A DNA stretch of 64,000 nt. Origin: Shinella curvata (GTDB taxonomy: Bacteria > Pseudomonadota > Alphaproteobacteria > Rhizobiales > Rhizobiaceae). Under the pieces are notes generated by a model. The model searched no databases. It worked only from the letters and a program-made list of their open reading frames with translations, and was not told where the DNA came from. The position numbers and the translations under genes are program-made. Below, piece after piece: positions 1 through 8,433 of this stretch. The stretch's first letter is position 1. The number at the start of each line of letters is the position of its first letter. The stretch lies in assembly GCF_022899935.1 (NCBI RefSeq), contig NZ_JALJCJ010000002.1:806001-870000 (forward strand). The letters are read 5' to 3'.

Positions 1-252
1 CGCCGTCGAGGTGTCGATGATGCGCACCGAATTGTTGCCCGAGACCATGGCGACGGCTTCCTTGGCCGCATCGTCCGGCAGGCAAAGGATGGCGACATCG
101 GCGCTGTTGAGCAGGTCTTCGCGCAGCCGCGCATTGCGGCGCTCGGCTTCCGGAATGGACAAGAGTTCGACATCGTCGCGGCCGGCCATGCGGGTGCGGA
201 TCTGCAGACCCGTCGTGCCGTGTTCGCCATCGATGAAGATCTTCGGTTTCAT
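1..252 (-). CDS. argC: N-acetyl-gamma-glutamyl-phosphate reductase, N-terminal part (window-truncated)
   Basis: The first 84 codons are present, read leftward from an ATG at 252; the rest lies outside the window. The N-terminus reads [17 protein letters not shown], the NAD(P)-binding start of the short type-2 ArgC family, followed by a recognisable [10 protein letters not shown] segment and IIDTSTA at the edge. ArgC reduces N-acetylglutamyl phosphate to the semialdehyde in arginine synthesis. The catalytic cysteine would lie beyond the edge and cannot be checked. It follows the agmatinase-like gene by 71 bases on the same strand, an arrangement I recall from rhizobia. Confidence 0.9.
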   Translation of the reverse strand, partial: MKPKIFIDGEHGTTGLQIRTRMAGRDDVELLSIPEAERRNARLREDLLNSADVAILCLPDDAAKEAVAMVSGNNSVRIIDTSTA

Positions 253-323
253 CTCTCGTCCAATCCTGTTTTTGCCTTCGCGGCGGATATAGCCCCTTGT
301 CCTGTCGTATTCAACGCCGCGTT

Positions 324-1277
324 TCAGCGTCGCTCCGCCAGCGCTTCGGCATGCAGGCCGAGCATGTACATGGCGATATTGGAGGCGGCGATGGCGGTGA
401 TGTCGGCATGGTCATAGGCCGGCGCGACTTCGACGACATCCGAACCGACGATGTTGAGCGCGCCGAGCTTGCGCAGCACCGAGAGGATGCGCGCGCTGGT
501 CGGGCCGCCGGAGACCGGCGTGCCGGTGCCGGGCGCAAAGGCCGGGTCGAGGCAGTCGATATCGAAGGTCAGATAGGTCGGCTTGTCACCGACATGGTGG
601 ATGATCGCATCGGCGAGCTGGCCGGCGCTCATCTCCTCCACGTCGTAGCCATAGAGAATGCGGATGCCGCAATCCTCGGGCGCATGGGTACGGATACCGA
701 TCTGGATCGACGTCTCGGGGTCGATCAGCCCCTCACGAACGGCCGTGCCGACGAAGGAGCCGTGATCGATGCGGCCTTTCTCATCGGCCCAGGTATCCTG
801 ATGCGCATCGAACTGCACGAGGGAGAGGGGGCCGTATTTCTCGGCATGGGCGCGCAAGAGCGGCAGCGTGATGAAATGATCGCCGCCGAGCGTCAGCATA
901 TAGGCGCCGGATTTCAGGATCTTCTTCGCCTCGCGCTCGATGGTCGCCGGCGTCCTGGAGTGATTGCCGTAGTCGAGCAGGCAGTCGCCGTAGTCGATGA
1001 CGGCCATGTCCTCGAACAGGTCGCGCTCGAAGGGATATTGCGGATCGTTGTCCATGATGACAGAGGCGCGGCGGATCGCCTGCGGCCCGAAACGCGTGCC
1101 GGGCCGGTTGGAAGTGGCGGCATCGAAGGGAATGCCCCAGACGACGGCATCGACATCCTTCAGCACCTTACTGTAGCGCCGGCGCATGAACGAGAGGATG
1201 CCCGCATGGGTCGGGTCCGATGCTGCACTCTTCAGCGATTTGGCGGTGATGGCGTGGTCGATGGACTTGTTGGCCAA
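324..1277 (-). CDS. speB: Agmatinase / ureohydrolase family protein
   Basis: A 317-residue ureohydrolase of the arginase/agmatinase/formiminoglutamase family. The binuclear manganese motifs are all visible: GGDH, DAHQD and DIDCLDP, plus the PVSGG substrate loop typical of agmatinases. The likely reaction is agmatine to putrescine and urea. Some family members act on guanidinobutyrate or other guanidino compounds, so substrate is inferred. It lies downstream of rplM-rpsI (166-base gap) and upstream of argC on the same strand. A terminator-like hairpin separates it from rpsI, so it probably has its own promoter. Confidence 0.9.
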   Translation of the reverse strand: MANKSIDHAITAKSLKSAASDPTHAGILSFMRRRYSKVLKDVDAVVWGIPFDAATSNRPGTRFGPQAIRRASVIMDNDPQYPFERDLFEDMAVIDYGDCLLDYGNHSRTPATIEREAKKILKSGAYMLTLGGDHFITLPLLRAHAEKYGPLSLVQFDAHQDTWADEKGRIDHGSFVGTAVREGLIDPETSIQIGIRTHAPEDCGIRILYGYDVEEMSAGQLADAIIHHVGDKPTYLTFDIDCLDPAFAPGTGTPVSGGPTSARILSVLRKLGALNIVGSDVVEVAPAYDHADITAIAASNIAMYMLGLHAEALAERR

Positions 1278-1380
1278 GGTTCTGCTCCCGTTCTGTACGC
1301 CCCTCAGTGGCGCCCGACTGTTTCAGCAAAATGCCGCGTGGACGGCAAGAGCGGATTGTCGCACTTGGCGTGGGAACAAA

Positions 1381-1410
1381 GAAAAACCGGCCGCAGAGAC
1401 TGCGACCGGT
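1381..1410 (-). terminator. Rho-independent terminator of rplM-rpsI
   Basis: Read on the minus strand this is an 11-bp stem (one G-T pair) with a 3-base loop, followed directly by a run of T. It begins 33 bases past the rpsI stop codon. It fits a factor-independent terminator for the ribosomal protein pair. Confidence 0.75.
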
Positions 1411-1442
1411 TCCAGATACGGATCGATCCGTTCGAAAAGCGA

Positions 1443-1919
1443 TTAACGCTTGGAGAACTGGAACGAACGACGGGCCTTGGCCTTGCCGTACTTCTTGCGT
1501 TCGACGACGCGCGAGTCGCGGGTCAGGAAGCCGCCCTTCTTCAGGACCGAGCGCAGGCCCGGCTCGAAGTAGGTGAGTGCCTTGGAGATGCCGTGACGAA
1601 CGGCACCGGCCTGGCCGGACAGGCCGCCGCCGGCAACGGTCGCGTCGATGTCGAACTGGCCGTCACGGGCAGCTGCGACGATCGGCTGCTGCAGGATCAT
1701 CTGCAGGACCGGGCGTGCGAAGTAGGCTTCGAACGACTTGCCGTTGACGGTGATCTTGCCGGAGCCCGGCTTGACCCACACGCGGGCGACGGCGTCCTTG
1801 CGCTTGCCGGTGGCGTAGGAACGGCCCTGGGCGTCAACCTTCTTGACGTGAACCGGGGCGGAAGCGGCCGGAGCTGCAGCGGCGACGCCGAGGTCCTTGA
1901 GCGAGGAGAGGTCGGCCAT
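1443..1919 (-). CDS. rpsI: 30S ribosomal protein S9
   Basis: 158 residues. The body reads [26 protein letters not shown], the S9 signature, and the protein ends in [11 protein letters not shown], the conserved basic C-terminal tail that reaches the P-site tRNA. A lysine- and alanine-rich N-terminal extension of about 35 residues precedes the core, as in many alphaproteobacterial S9 proteins. The gene starts one base after the rplM stop, so the two are co-transcribed. Confidence 0.98.
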   Translation of the reverse strand: MADLSSLKDLGVAAAAPAASAPVHVKKVDAQGRSYATGKRKDAVARVWVKPGSGKITVNGKSFEAYFARPVLQMILQQPIVAAARDGQFDIDATVAGGGLSGQAGAVRHGISKALTYFEPGLRSVLKKGGFLTRDSRVVERKKYGKAKARRSFQFSKR

Positions 1920-1920
1920 A

Positions 1921-2385
1921 TCAGGCGCTCCTTGTGTTCTTGCTGTTCAGCGCGGCGACGTCGAGGGTGACGGGCTGCTGGGCTTCATGCGGGTGGTTCG
2001 AGCCGGCGTAAACGCGCAGGTTCTTCATCTGGCGACGGCCGAGCGGGCCGCGCGGAACCATGCGCTCGACTGCCTTCTCGAGAACGCGCTCCGGGAAGCG
2101 GCCTTCGATGATCTGGCGAGCCGTACGCTCCTTGATGCCGCCCGGATAACCGGTGTGCCAGTAGTACTTCTTGTCGGAGTACTTCTTGCCGGTGAACACG
2201 ACCTTGTCGGCGTTGATTACGATGATGTTGTCACCGTCGTCGACGTGGGGCGTGAAGGTGGCCTTGTGCTTGCCGCGCAGGCGGTTCGCGATGAGGGTAG
2301 CGAGACGACCAACAACGAGGCCTTCGGCGTCGATGAGGATCCACTTCTTCTCTACCTCGGCGGGCTTCTGTACGAAAGTACCCAT
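1921..2385 (-). CDS. rplM: 50S ribosomal protein L13
   Basis: 154 residues from the ATG at 2385. The longer open frame upstream has no coding character. Recognisable features are [16 protein letters not shown] at the start, the central [12 protein letters not shown] segment and the C-terminal [16 protein letters not shown]. It is the first gene of the rplM-rpsI operon. A strong-looking promoter lies about 125 bases upstream, leaving a leader of about 115 nt. Confidence 0.98.
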   Translation of the reverse strand: MGTFVQKPAEVEKKWILIDAEGLVVGRLATLIANRLRGKHKATFTPHVDDGDNIIVINADKVVFTGKKYSDKKYYWHTGYPGGIKERTARQIIEGRFPERVLEKAVERMVPRGPLGRRQMKNLRVYAGSNHPHEAQQPVTLDVAALNSKNTRSA

Positions 2386-2508
2386 GGGAGTAGCTCTTTC
2401 TTTAGGGTCCCGAAGCCTTGTGGGCTTGGGCGCTTCTTGTTGCTTGGTTTGGACCCTTGCAGGTGCCAAAAATCGAACGCGCCCCGTGGGGAGCGCGATC
2501 TGCGGCGG

Positions 2509-2537
2509 TGTATAAGCGAGACATAGCAGAGCGTCAA
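2509..2537 (-). promoter_or_regulatory. Sigma-70-type promoter of rplM-rpsI
   Basis: On the minus strand, TTGACG at 2537-2532 and TATACA at 2514-2509 are separated by exactly 17 bases. Five of six -35 bases and four of six -10 bases match consensus. Transcription would start near 2502. The leader between there and the rplM ATG holds a GC-rich hairpin (roughly 2472-2495). Confidence 0.6.
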
Positions 2538-2614
2538 GAGATGGTGTCCGGGCGGCGTTAGTAATAATGCAGCAAAAACAATTGCTTATGATCAAGGTAT
2601 TTTAATACCACAAA

Positions 2615-3046
2615 TTATTGCGGTGGAATCGAATAGGTCGCGGTCGCATGCGCCACCAGATCGGCGTCGTCCGAACCGAAAATGGAGGCTTCCACGACGG
2701 CCAGCCGCTTGCCGAGCTTGAGGATCCGGCAGGTGCAGGAGAGCGGGCCGGGCTCGGGCTTGCGCAGGAAATTGATGTTGAGATTGGTGGTGACGGCGAG
2801 CGCCACCGGGCCGATATGGGCCAGCACCGCACACCAGGCGCCGACATCGGCAAGCGCGAAAAGGGTAGGGCCGGAAATCGTGCCGCCGGGGCGAAGGTGC
2901 CGCTCATTCGGTTCGAGGCGCATGGTGATGGTGCCGGGGCCGACCGCCATCACCTCGAACACTTTGCCATCCGTATGAAGCTGCGGAAAGTCGGCTTCGA
3001 GGAAGCGGTTCAGCGCTTCCGGGCTCATGATCGGCGTCAGGTCCAT
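2615..3046 (-). CDS. PaaI-family hotdog-fold thioesterase
   Basis: 143 residues from the ATG at 3046; the open frame continues upstream without coding character. The sequence contains the hotdog core HLRPGGTISGPTLFALAD followed by the LNINFLRKPEPGPL strand region, typical of PaaI/YbgC-type acyl-CoA thioesterases. The usual catalytic Asp is represented by the D of ALAD. The role is hydrolysis of an acyl-CoA thioester; the natural acyl group cannot be read from sequence. The neighbouring divergent gene encodes a crotonase-fold protein, which suggests both act on acyl-CoAs. Confidence 0.8.
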   Translation of the reverse strand: MDLTPIMSPEALNRFLEADFPQLHTDGKVFEVMAVGPGTITMRLEPNERHLRPGGTISGPTLFALADVGAWCAVLAHIGPVALAVTTNLNINFLRKPEPGPLSCTCRILKLGKRLAVVEASIFGSDDADLVAHATATYSIPPQ

Positions 3047-3181
3047 CGCGTGTCTCTCCTTTACGTCGTTTACAGACTGGTTTGCCTGCGGCCGCAAGCC
3101 CTCTGAAAGTCTATCTCCCCGTGCTTGAAACGATCCCGCGCGCGGCGTAGGACCGCAGACGACGCAAAGATGGAGGTGGAT

Positions 3182-4003
3182 ATGGCTGATGTGGTGGAAT
3201 TCCGGAAAGACGGATCGGGCGCTCTGGTGCGGATGGAAAGAGCCGAACCGATCCTGCGGATCACGCTCAACAATCCGCCGGCCAACGCGCTTTCCATCGC
3301 CACAATGGAGGCGCTCGGCGAGGCGCTGGATGCCGCTGCAAAGGACGATGCGATCCGCATCGTCGTGCTGGCCTCCACCGGCAAGGTCTTTTCCGCCGGC
3401 CATGACCTCAAGGAGATGACCGCGCACCGCGAGGATGCCGATGGCGGCCGCGCCTTCTTCGAAAAGACCATGCGCATGGCGGCGGATATCATGTTGAAGA
3501 TCGCCGCGCTGCCGCAGCCCGTCGTGGCCGAAATCGATGGTCTCGCCACCGCCGCAGGCTGCCAGCTCGTCGCCAGTTGCGACCTTGCGATCTGCACCGA
3601 CACCTCAACCTTCTGCACGCCCGGCGTCAATATCGGCCTGTTCTGCTCGACCCCGATGGTCGCCGTCGTCAGGGCGGCCCATTCCAAGCAGGCCATGGAA
3701 ATGCTGTTGACCGGCGAAACCATCGACGCCTCGACCGCCAAGGATTTCGGTCTCATCAACCGCATCGTGCCGCAGCAATATCTGCGCCAGATCATCGACA
3801 AATACGCCGCCGTCATCGCCGCCAAATCCCCGCAGGCGCTGCGCATAGGCAAGGCCGCCATCCGCGCCCAGGCCGGCCTGCCGGTGGCGGAAGCCTATGA
3901 CGTGGCGGTCGCGACGATGGTGGAGAACATGATGGCGGATGACGCCAAGGAAGGCATCGGCGCTTTTTTGAACAAGCGTATGCCGGAGTGGGATCGCAAA
4001 TAG
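3182..4003 (+). CDS. Crotonase-fold protein (ECHDC3-like), probably not a classical hydratase
   Basis: 273 residues. I chose the ATG at 3182 because a GGAGGTGG ribosome site ends just before it; an in-frame ATG at 3170 is the alternative. The fold is clear: the oxyanion-hole segments are AGHDLKEM and GLATAAGCQL. Rat mitochondrial enoyl-CoA hydratase uses Glu144 (in GCEL) and Glu164 (in FGQPE). Here the equivalents read GCQL and FCTPG, so both glutamates are missing. The CTPGVNIGLFCSTP segment matches the ECHDC3-type subgroup as I remember it. It is therefore an acyl-CoA binding or other crotonase reaction protein. It ends one base from the convergent exporter gene. Confidence 0.82.
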   Translation: MADVVEFRKDGSGALVRMERAEPILRITLNNPPANALSIATMEALGEALDAAAKDDAIRIVVLASTGKVFSAGHDLKEMTAHREDADGGRAFFEKTMRMAADIMLKIAALPQPVVAEIDGLATAAGCQLVASCDLAICTDTSTFCTPGVNIGLFCSTPMVAVVRAAHSKQAMEMLLTGETIDASTAKDFGLINRIVPQQYLRQIIDKYAAVIAAKSPQALRIGKAAIRAQAGLPVAEAYDVAVATMVENMMADDAKEGIGAFLNKRMPEWDRK

Positions 4004-4004
4004 C

Positions 4005-4841
4005 TCAGGCCAGCTTCAGCACCAGCACGCCGCAGGCAATCACGGCTCCCGCCACATAGCGCCAGATACTCGCGGTCTCCTTCAGGATGAACACTGAGAT
4101 CAGCAGCGCAAAGAGGATGGCGGTTTCGCGTAGCGCCGCGACGGTGGCGACGGGGGCTTTGGTCATAGCCCAGAGCGCCAGGCCGTAGGAGGCGATTGAG
4201 CCGGCGCCGCCGAAGAGGCCGCGCGCCCAGTTGCGGCGAACATGGGTCCAGACGGCGGTGGTGCCGCGGCGGTAGATCGCCCATGAAAACAGCAGGACAG
4301 GCGGCAGCAGCGCCATCCAGAGCGTGTAGGAGATGGCGTTGCCGGAGGCACGGGCACCCGCACCGTCCACGAAGGTATAGGTGGCGATGACGATGGCGTT
4401 CGCCAGCGCCAGCAGGATGGCATGGCGGCCACCGTGGCGCGATTCGAAGGCAAGCGTCAGCACGCCGGCCGAGATGACGAGCACGCCGATCATCGCCGTC
4501 ACGGTCAGGTGCTCGCCGAGCACCACGCCGCTCGTCATGGCCACGAGCAAGGGGGCGGTACCGCGCATCAGTGGATAGACGAGGCCGATATCGCCGGCCC
4601 GGTAGGCACCGGCCACCAGCTGGAAATAGGCAAATTGCAGGAAGGCCGAGACGAAGATGAACGGCCAGGCTTCCGGCTTGGGCAGGGGCACGAAGGGCAG
4701 GAAGAACAGGCCGACGGCACCCGCGCCGAGCGCGACCATCGCCGCGTCCAGCGACTTGTCCGTCCCGGCCTTGACGATGGCATTCCAGGTCGCATGCAGA
4801 GCCGCGCCGAACAGCACGAGAAAGAGAACGTCTAACGGCAA
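4005..4841 (-). CDS. EamA/DMT-family membrane transporter
   Basis: An integral membrane protein with about ten hydrophobic segments and two repeated EamA halves (around FGAALHATWNAIVK and around VIATYTFVDGAG), as in drug/metabolite exporters. The open frame begins at an ATG at 4922, but the extra 27 residues are polar, proline/arginine rich and lack a ribosome site. A TTG at 4841 has GAGG seven bases upstream and starts exactly at the first hydrophobic segment, so I prefer it (278 residues). Substrate unknown. It converges on the crotonase gene. Confidence 0.8.
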   Translation of the reverse strand: MPLDVLFLVLFGAALHATWNAIVKAGTDKSLDAAMVALGAGAVGLFFLPFVPLPKPEAWPFIFVSAFLQFAYFQLVAGAYRAGDIGLVYPLMRGTAPLLVAMTSGVVLGEHLTVTAMIGVLVISAGVLTLAFESRHGGRHAILLALANAIVIATYTFVDGAGARASGNAISYTLWMALLPPVLLFSWAIYRRGTTAVWTHVRRNWARGLFGGAGSIASYGLALWAMTKAPVATVAALRETAILFALLISVFILKETASIWRYVAGAVIACGVLVLKLA

Positions 4842-5093
4842 TCTGGGACCTCGGAGGGGCAGGCGGGCGGGATGGGGAGTGATGTCTTCATCTGCCCAAA
4901 AACGCTGATTTGCAATCGCCATTTTTTACGATAATTGCGCTGGCGGGGGGCAAACAAGCCGGGAATGATCCGATTTGGCACAATCGGTGGTCGGAAGCGG
5001 GCGAAAGCGCGGTCGTCTTGTTTAGGGTTCTGCGCTAGAATGAGGTCGCAAAAGAGAAGTGAGAAACGGTCGCAAACGCCGGAGGAGGCTGCG

Positions 5094-5531
5094 ATGAACC
5101 ACGATCGCTATCCCGACAGCTACATCCGCACTATCCTGTCATCCGTACACACCATTGCCGTGCTCGGCGCTTCGCCGAATGACGGCAGGCCGAGCCATGG
5201 CGTGATGGGGTTCCTGCTCGGTAAAGGGTATCGCGTTATTCCGGTCAATCCCGGCCACGCCGGCAAGACTATTCTCGGCCAGACTGTCTACGCGCATCTT
5301 GCCGATATCCCCGAGGCCATCGACATGGTCGACGTGTTTCGCGCGGCGAACCAGCTCGATGCTGTCGTCGACGAGGTTCTGGCAATGAAACCGATGCCGA
5401 AAGTGTTGTGGGGCCAGTTCTCCGTGCGCGACGATGCGGCGGCGGCGCGGGCGGAAGCGGCGGGCATCCAGGTTGTCATGGATCGCTGCCCGGTGACCGA
5501 ATATCCGGTGCTGATGCTGAAGGCGTCCTGA
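5094..5531 (+). CDS. CoA-binding (YccU-like) Rossmann protein, copy 1
   Basis: 145 residues from the ATG at 5094, preceded by GGAGGAGG. This is a small single-domain CoA_binding family protein: the nucleotide loop is VLGASPNDGRPSH and the second signature is KGYRVIPVNPG. It resembles the N-terminal CoA-binding domain of succinyl-CoA synthetase alpha but lacks the ligase domain and phosphohistidine. Function in this family is not established. The next gene is a paralogue about 70% identical by eye over 142 ungapped positions. Confidence 0.82.
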   Translation: MNHDRYPDSYIRTILSSVHTIAVLGASPNDGRPSHGVMGFLLGKGYRVIPVNPGHAGKTILGQTVYAHLADIPEAIDMVDVFRAANQLDAVVDEVLAMKPMPKVLWGQFSVRDDAAAARAEAAGIQVVMDRCPVTEYPVLMLKAS

Positions 5532-5596
5532 CGTCTGTCAAATCTTGACTTCACCCAACGTTACCCCAATTCTCCCCGGAGAAACGGGGCAGCGCC

Positions 5597-6025
5597 ATGA
5601 ATCACGATTCCTATCCGGACTACTATATCGCCGACATCCTGCGTTCCACGAAGGTCATAGCGCTTGTCGGCGCCTCACCGAATCCGGAACGCCCGAGCCA
5701 TCGGGTCATGGCTTTCCTGCTGCGCAAGGGCTACCGCGTCATTCCGGTCAATCCCGGCCAAGCCGGCAAGGAAATCCTCGGCCAGCCGGTCGTCGCGCGC
5801 CTTGCCGATATCGTCGAGCCGATCGACATGGTGGACGTGTTTCGCGCGGCGGATGCGCTGCCGGATCTCGTCGATGAGGTTCTGGCGCTGTCTCCGCTGC
5901 CGAAGGCGATCTGGGGCCAGCTTTCCGTGCGTCATGACGCGGCGGCGGCAAAAGCGGAAGCGGCCGGCATCAAGGTGGTGATGGATCGCTGCCCGGCCAT
6001 CGAATATCCGCGACTCGTGGCCTGA
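5597..6025 (+). CDS. CoA-binding (YccU-like) Rossmann protein, copy 2
   Basis: 142 residues, a tandem paralogue of the preceding gene with the same MNHD.YPD start, VGASPNPERPSH loop, KGYRVIPVNPG segment and VVMDRCP near the end. The 65-base gap contains a GGAGAAACGGGGCAGC ribosome-site region. The ungapped alignment over the full length points to a gene duplication rather than convergent small proteins. Role unknown; CoA or nucleotide binding is inferred from the fold. It lies directly before the sulfhydrylase gene, which has its own promoter candidate. Confidence 0.82.
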   Translation: MNHDSYPDYYIADILRSTKVIALVGASPNPERPSHRVMAFLLRKGYRVIPVNPGQAGKEILGQPVVARLADIVEPIDMVDVFRAADALPDLVDEVLALSPLPKAIWGQLSVRHDAAAAKAEAAGIKVVMDRCPAIEYPRLVA

Positions 6026-6082
6026 AGTCTTCGGTCGCGAAAAGCGCTTTGTCGCACCGGCGCGTTTCCGGAAAATCTTTCT

Positions 6083-6111
6083 TTGACCGGCCCTTAGCTC
6101 TCTGAAATAGT
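6083..6111 (+). promoter_or_regulatory. Sigma-70-type promoter candidate for metY
   Basis: TTGACC at 6083-6088 and AATAGT at 6106-6111 are spaced by 17 bases. Transcription would begin near 6118, leaving a leader of only about 24 nt before the ATG at 6142. That is too short for a SAM riboswitch. Confidence 0.4.
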
Positions 6112-6141
6112 GCCCCGACTTTAGCCAGGGAGGGTTATTTC

Positions 6142-7425
6142 ATGACGAAGAACAAGCCAGGATTTTCCACACTCGCCGTACACGCCGGCGCCCAGCCGGA
6201 CCCCACGACCGGCGCGCGCGCGACGCCGATCTACCAGACGACCAGCTTCGTTTTCAACGACACCGATCACGCCGCCTCGCTCTTCGGCCTGCAGGCCTTC
6301 GGCAATATCTACACCCGCATCATGAACCCGACGCAGGCCGTGCTCGAAGAGCGCGTCGCTGCCCTTGAAGGCGGCACGGCCGCACTCGCTGTCGCCTCGG
6401 GCCACGCCGCCCAGCTCCTCGTCTTCCACACGATCATGCGTCCGGGCGATAATTTCATCGCGGCGCGCCAGCTCTACGGCGGCTCGGTCAACCAGTTCGG
6501 CAATGCCTTCAAGAGCTTCGACTGGCACGTGCGCTGGGCCGATGCCGCCGATCTTGCAAGCTTCGAAAGCCAGATCGACGACAAGACCAAGGCGATCTTC
6601 ATCGAGAGCCTGGCCAATCCCGGCGGCACGTTCGTCGATATCGCCGGCATTGCCGAAGTGGCGCATCGCCACGGCCTGCCGCTGATCGTCGACAACACCA
6701 TGGCGACGCCCTATCTCGTGCGCCCGCTGGAACATGGCGCCGACATCGTCGTGCATTCGCTGACCAAGTTCATGGGCGGCCACGGCAATTCCATGGGCGG
6801 CGTCATCGTTGATGGTGGCACCTTCGACTGGACGGCATCGGGCAAGTATCCGGCCCTCTCCGAGCCGCGCCCGGAATATGCCGGGATGGTTCTGCATGCG
6901 ACCTTCGGCAATTTCGCCTTCGCGATCGCCTGCCGCGTGCTCGGCCTGCGCGATTTCGGTCCCGCCATCTCGCCGTTCAACGCCTTCCAGATCCTCAATG
7001 GCATCGAGACGCTGCCGCTTCGGATGCAGCGTCATTCCGACAACGCGCTTGCTGTGGCCAAGTGGCTGAAGTCCAACGACAAGATAGCCTGGGTCAACTA
7101 TTCCGGCCTGGAGGATCATGCCAACCATGCGCTGCAGCAGCGCTATTCGCCGAAGGGCGCGGGCGCCGTCTTCACCTTCGGCCTGAAGGGTGGTTACGAG
7201 GCCGGCAAGCGTTTCGTCGAAGGACTGGAAATGCTGTCGCACCTCGCCAATATCGGCGACACGCGATCGCTGGTCATCCACCCGGCCTCCACCACGCACC
7301 GCCAGCTGTCGGAAGAGCAGCAGGTCGCTGCCGGTGCCGGCCCTGACGTCGTGCGCCTGTCGATCGGCATCGAAGACGCCGCCGACATCATCGCCGATAT
7401 CGAACAGGCACTGGCCAAGGCCTGA
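6142..7425 (+). CDS. metY: O-acetylhomoserine sulfhydrylase (aminocarboxypropyltransferase)
   Basis: 427 residues of the Cys/Met-metabolism PLP enzyme family. The PLP lysine is Lys209 in [11 protein letters not shown], and the upstream [13 protein letters not shown] aspartate that contacts the pyridine nitrogen is present. The long insert-bearing N-terminal region ([19 protein letters not shown]...YTRIMNPT) and overall length favour the MetY type over the shorter O-succinylhomoserine enzyme MetZ. It converts O-acetylhomoserine plus sulfide to homocysteine in cytosolic methionine synthesis. A strong GGGAGGG ribosome site precedes it. A terminator follows. Confidence 0.93.
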   Translation: MTKNKPGFSTLAVHAGAQPDPTTGARATPIYQTTSFVFNDTDHAASLFGLQAFGNIYTRIMNPTQAVLEERVAALEGGTAALAVASGHAAQLLVFHTIMRPGDNFIAARQLYGGSVNQFGNAFKSFDWHVRWADAADLASFESQIDDKTKAIFIESLANPGGTFVDIAGIAEVAHRHGLPLIVDNTMATPYLVRPLEHGADIVVHSLTKFMGGHGNSMGGVIVDGGTFDWTASGKYPALSEPRPEYAGMVLHATFGNFAFAIACRVLGLRDFGPAISPFNAFQILNGIETLPLRMQRHSDNALAVAKWLKSNDKIAWVNYSGLEDHANHALQQRYSPKGAGAVFTFGLKGGYEAGKRFVEGLEMLSHLANIGDTRSLVIHPASTTHRQLSEEQQVAAGAGPDVVRLSIGIEDAADIIADIEQALAKA

Positions 7426-7441
7426 TTTCAAAATCCCCCTG

Positions 7442-7466
7442 CGGGCGGCCCTCGGGCCGCCCGTTT
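7442..7466 (+). terminator. Rho-independent terminator after metY
   Basis: Perfect 9-bp GC stem (7442-7450 with 7455-7463) and a CTCG tetraloop, followed by TTT. It starts 17 bases after the metY stop and so separates metY from the cupin gene, whose ATG is 24 bases further on. Confidence 0.7.
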
Positions 7467-7489
7467 CATATCAGCGAGCGGACAAAAGC

Positions 7490-7834
7490 ATGAGCACGGT
7501 AAAATCCTTCGATACGACGGGCGTCACCCCGGAAGAGGGCCGCCCGGCCGCCGACCGGCTGATCGCAGGCGACCCGGTCTTCACCACCTGGAATATCGAG
7601 GAAGCCGAGGGCGGCATCTATGCCGGCATCTGGCAATCGACGCCGGGCAAGTGGCGCATCCAGTATGACGAGTGGGAATATTTCCATATCCTCGAGGGCC
7701 ACTCGATCGTCGTCTCTGAAAACGGCGAAACCACCCACCTGAAAGCCGGCGACCGCCTGATCCTGAGGCCCGGCTTCAAGGGAACCTGGGAAGTCGTTGA
7801 AACGACTCGCAAGGACTACGTCATCCGCGTCTAG
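7490..7834 (+). CDS. Cupin-domain protein (DUF861/EutQ-like)
   Basis: 114 residues from the ATG at 7490; the frame extends upstream into metY without coding sense. It has a single cupin barrel with the segments KWRIQYDEWEYFHILEGHS and HLKAGDRLILRPGFKGTWEV, matching the cupin_3 family of small barrel proteins. The usual metal-binding histidines are only partly present, so catalysis is not assured. Members sit near aldehyde or amino-acid metabolism genes, but the role is not defined. The gene converges on the membrane-protein gene 21 bases away. Confidence 0.75.
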   Translation: MSTVKSFDTTGVTPEEGRPAADRLIAGDPVFTTWNIEEAEGGIYAGIWQSTPGKWRIQYDEWEYFHILEGHSIVVSENGETTHLKAGDRLILRPGFKGTWEVVETTRKDYVIRV

Positions 7835-7855
7835 GGTGCGTCTTGCTCTTGCGTG

Positions 7856-8425
7856 CTAGGGCGTTGCCTGTAGCGGGAAGAAATTGGCCAAGAACGTCGC
7901 GATACCCAATGTCCCGGCGAGCGATAAGCATATGAGGCCGTAGGTGTCGAAAGGCCGCGTCGGCCGCAGCCTGCTGCGGCCTGACTTGGCCTGGTAGAGC
8001 AGGAAGGCCGTCAACAAGACGAGCACGATTGTCACGCCGATATGTGGTCGGTGGGTGAAGAGACCCATGTGGCTAAGGAGCGTGAGTGGCATCGGAACAC
8101 CGACGGCGAACCCTGTCAGCATGCGGCCCATACCTGATGGCTCCGTGCCGGATGGCGGGCGAAAAAAGCGCGCCACGCCGCCGCCGATCGATGTCAGAAC
8201 AACCAGACACAGATACGGAAAAGAAAGGTCCCAGGCCAAACTGCCCTGATCTGTGGACGTCGTGAAGACGACCCAGAGCGCGAGATTGGCGCCGACAAGG
8301 ACTGGGAACGTCCACTCATCGCCGCGCGACCTCAGAAAGCCGGAGGCCAGCGTGGCAATGGGAACGAAGAGATGGACCGCGACGAGGATCGCACCGATGA
8401 TGAGGATATTGTCGCTCTGCGCCAC
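7856..8425 (-). CDS. Small integral membrane protein of unknown function
   Basis: 189 residues with five or six hydrophobic segments (around residues 8-28, 40-55, 68-85, 102-122, 128-145, 162-182), joined by short charged loops such as FLRSRGDEW and AKSGRSRLRPTRPFDTYG. I do not recognise the family. It starts eight bases after the P450 stop codon on the same strand, so the two are probably co-transcribed. No signal peptide distinct from the first membrane segment is visible. Confidence 0.65.
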   Translation of the reverse strand: MAQSDNILIIGAILVAVHLFVPIATLASGFLRSRGDEWTFPVLVGANLALWVVFTTSTDQGSLAWDLSFPYLCLVVLTSIGGGVARFFRPPSGTEPSGMGRMLTGFAVGVPMPLTLLSHMGLFTHRPHIGVTIVLVLLTAFLLYQAKSGRSRLRPTRPFDTYGLICLSLAGTLGIATFLANFFPLQATP

Positions 8426-8433
8426 TCAGCGTC

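Noticed and set aside
297-1970. 557-codon plus-strand open frame
   Set aside because: It runs antisense to speB and rpsI, whose motifs are unmistakable; the frame is open only because of the high GC content.
6026-6141. SAM-II riboswitch before the sulfhydrylase gene
   Set aside because: SAM-II elements precede met genes in many alphaproteobacteria, but the conserved pseudoknot sequences are not present and the likely promoter leaves only about 24 nt of leader.
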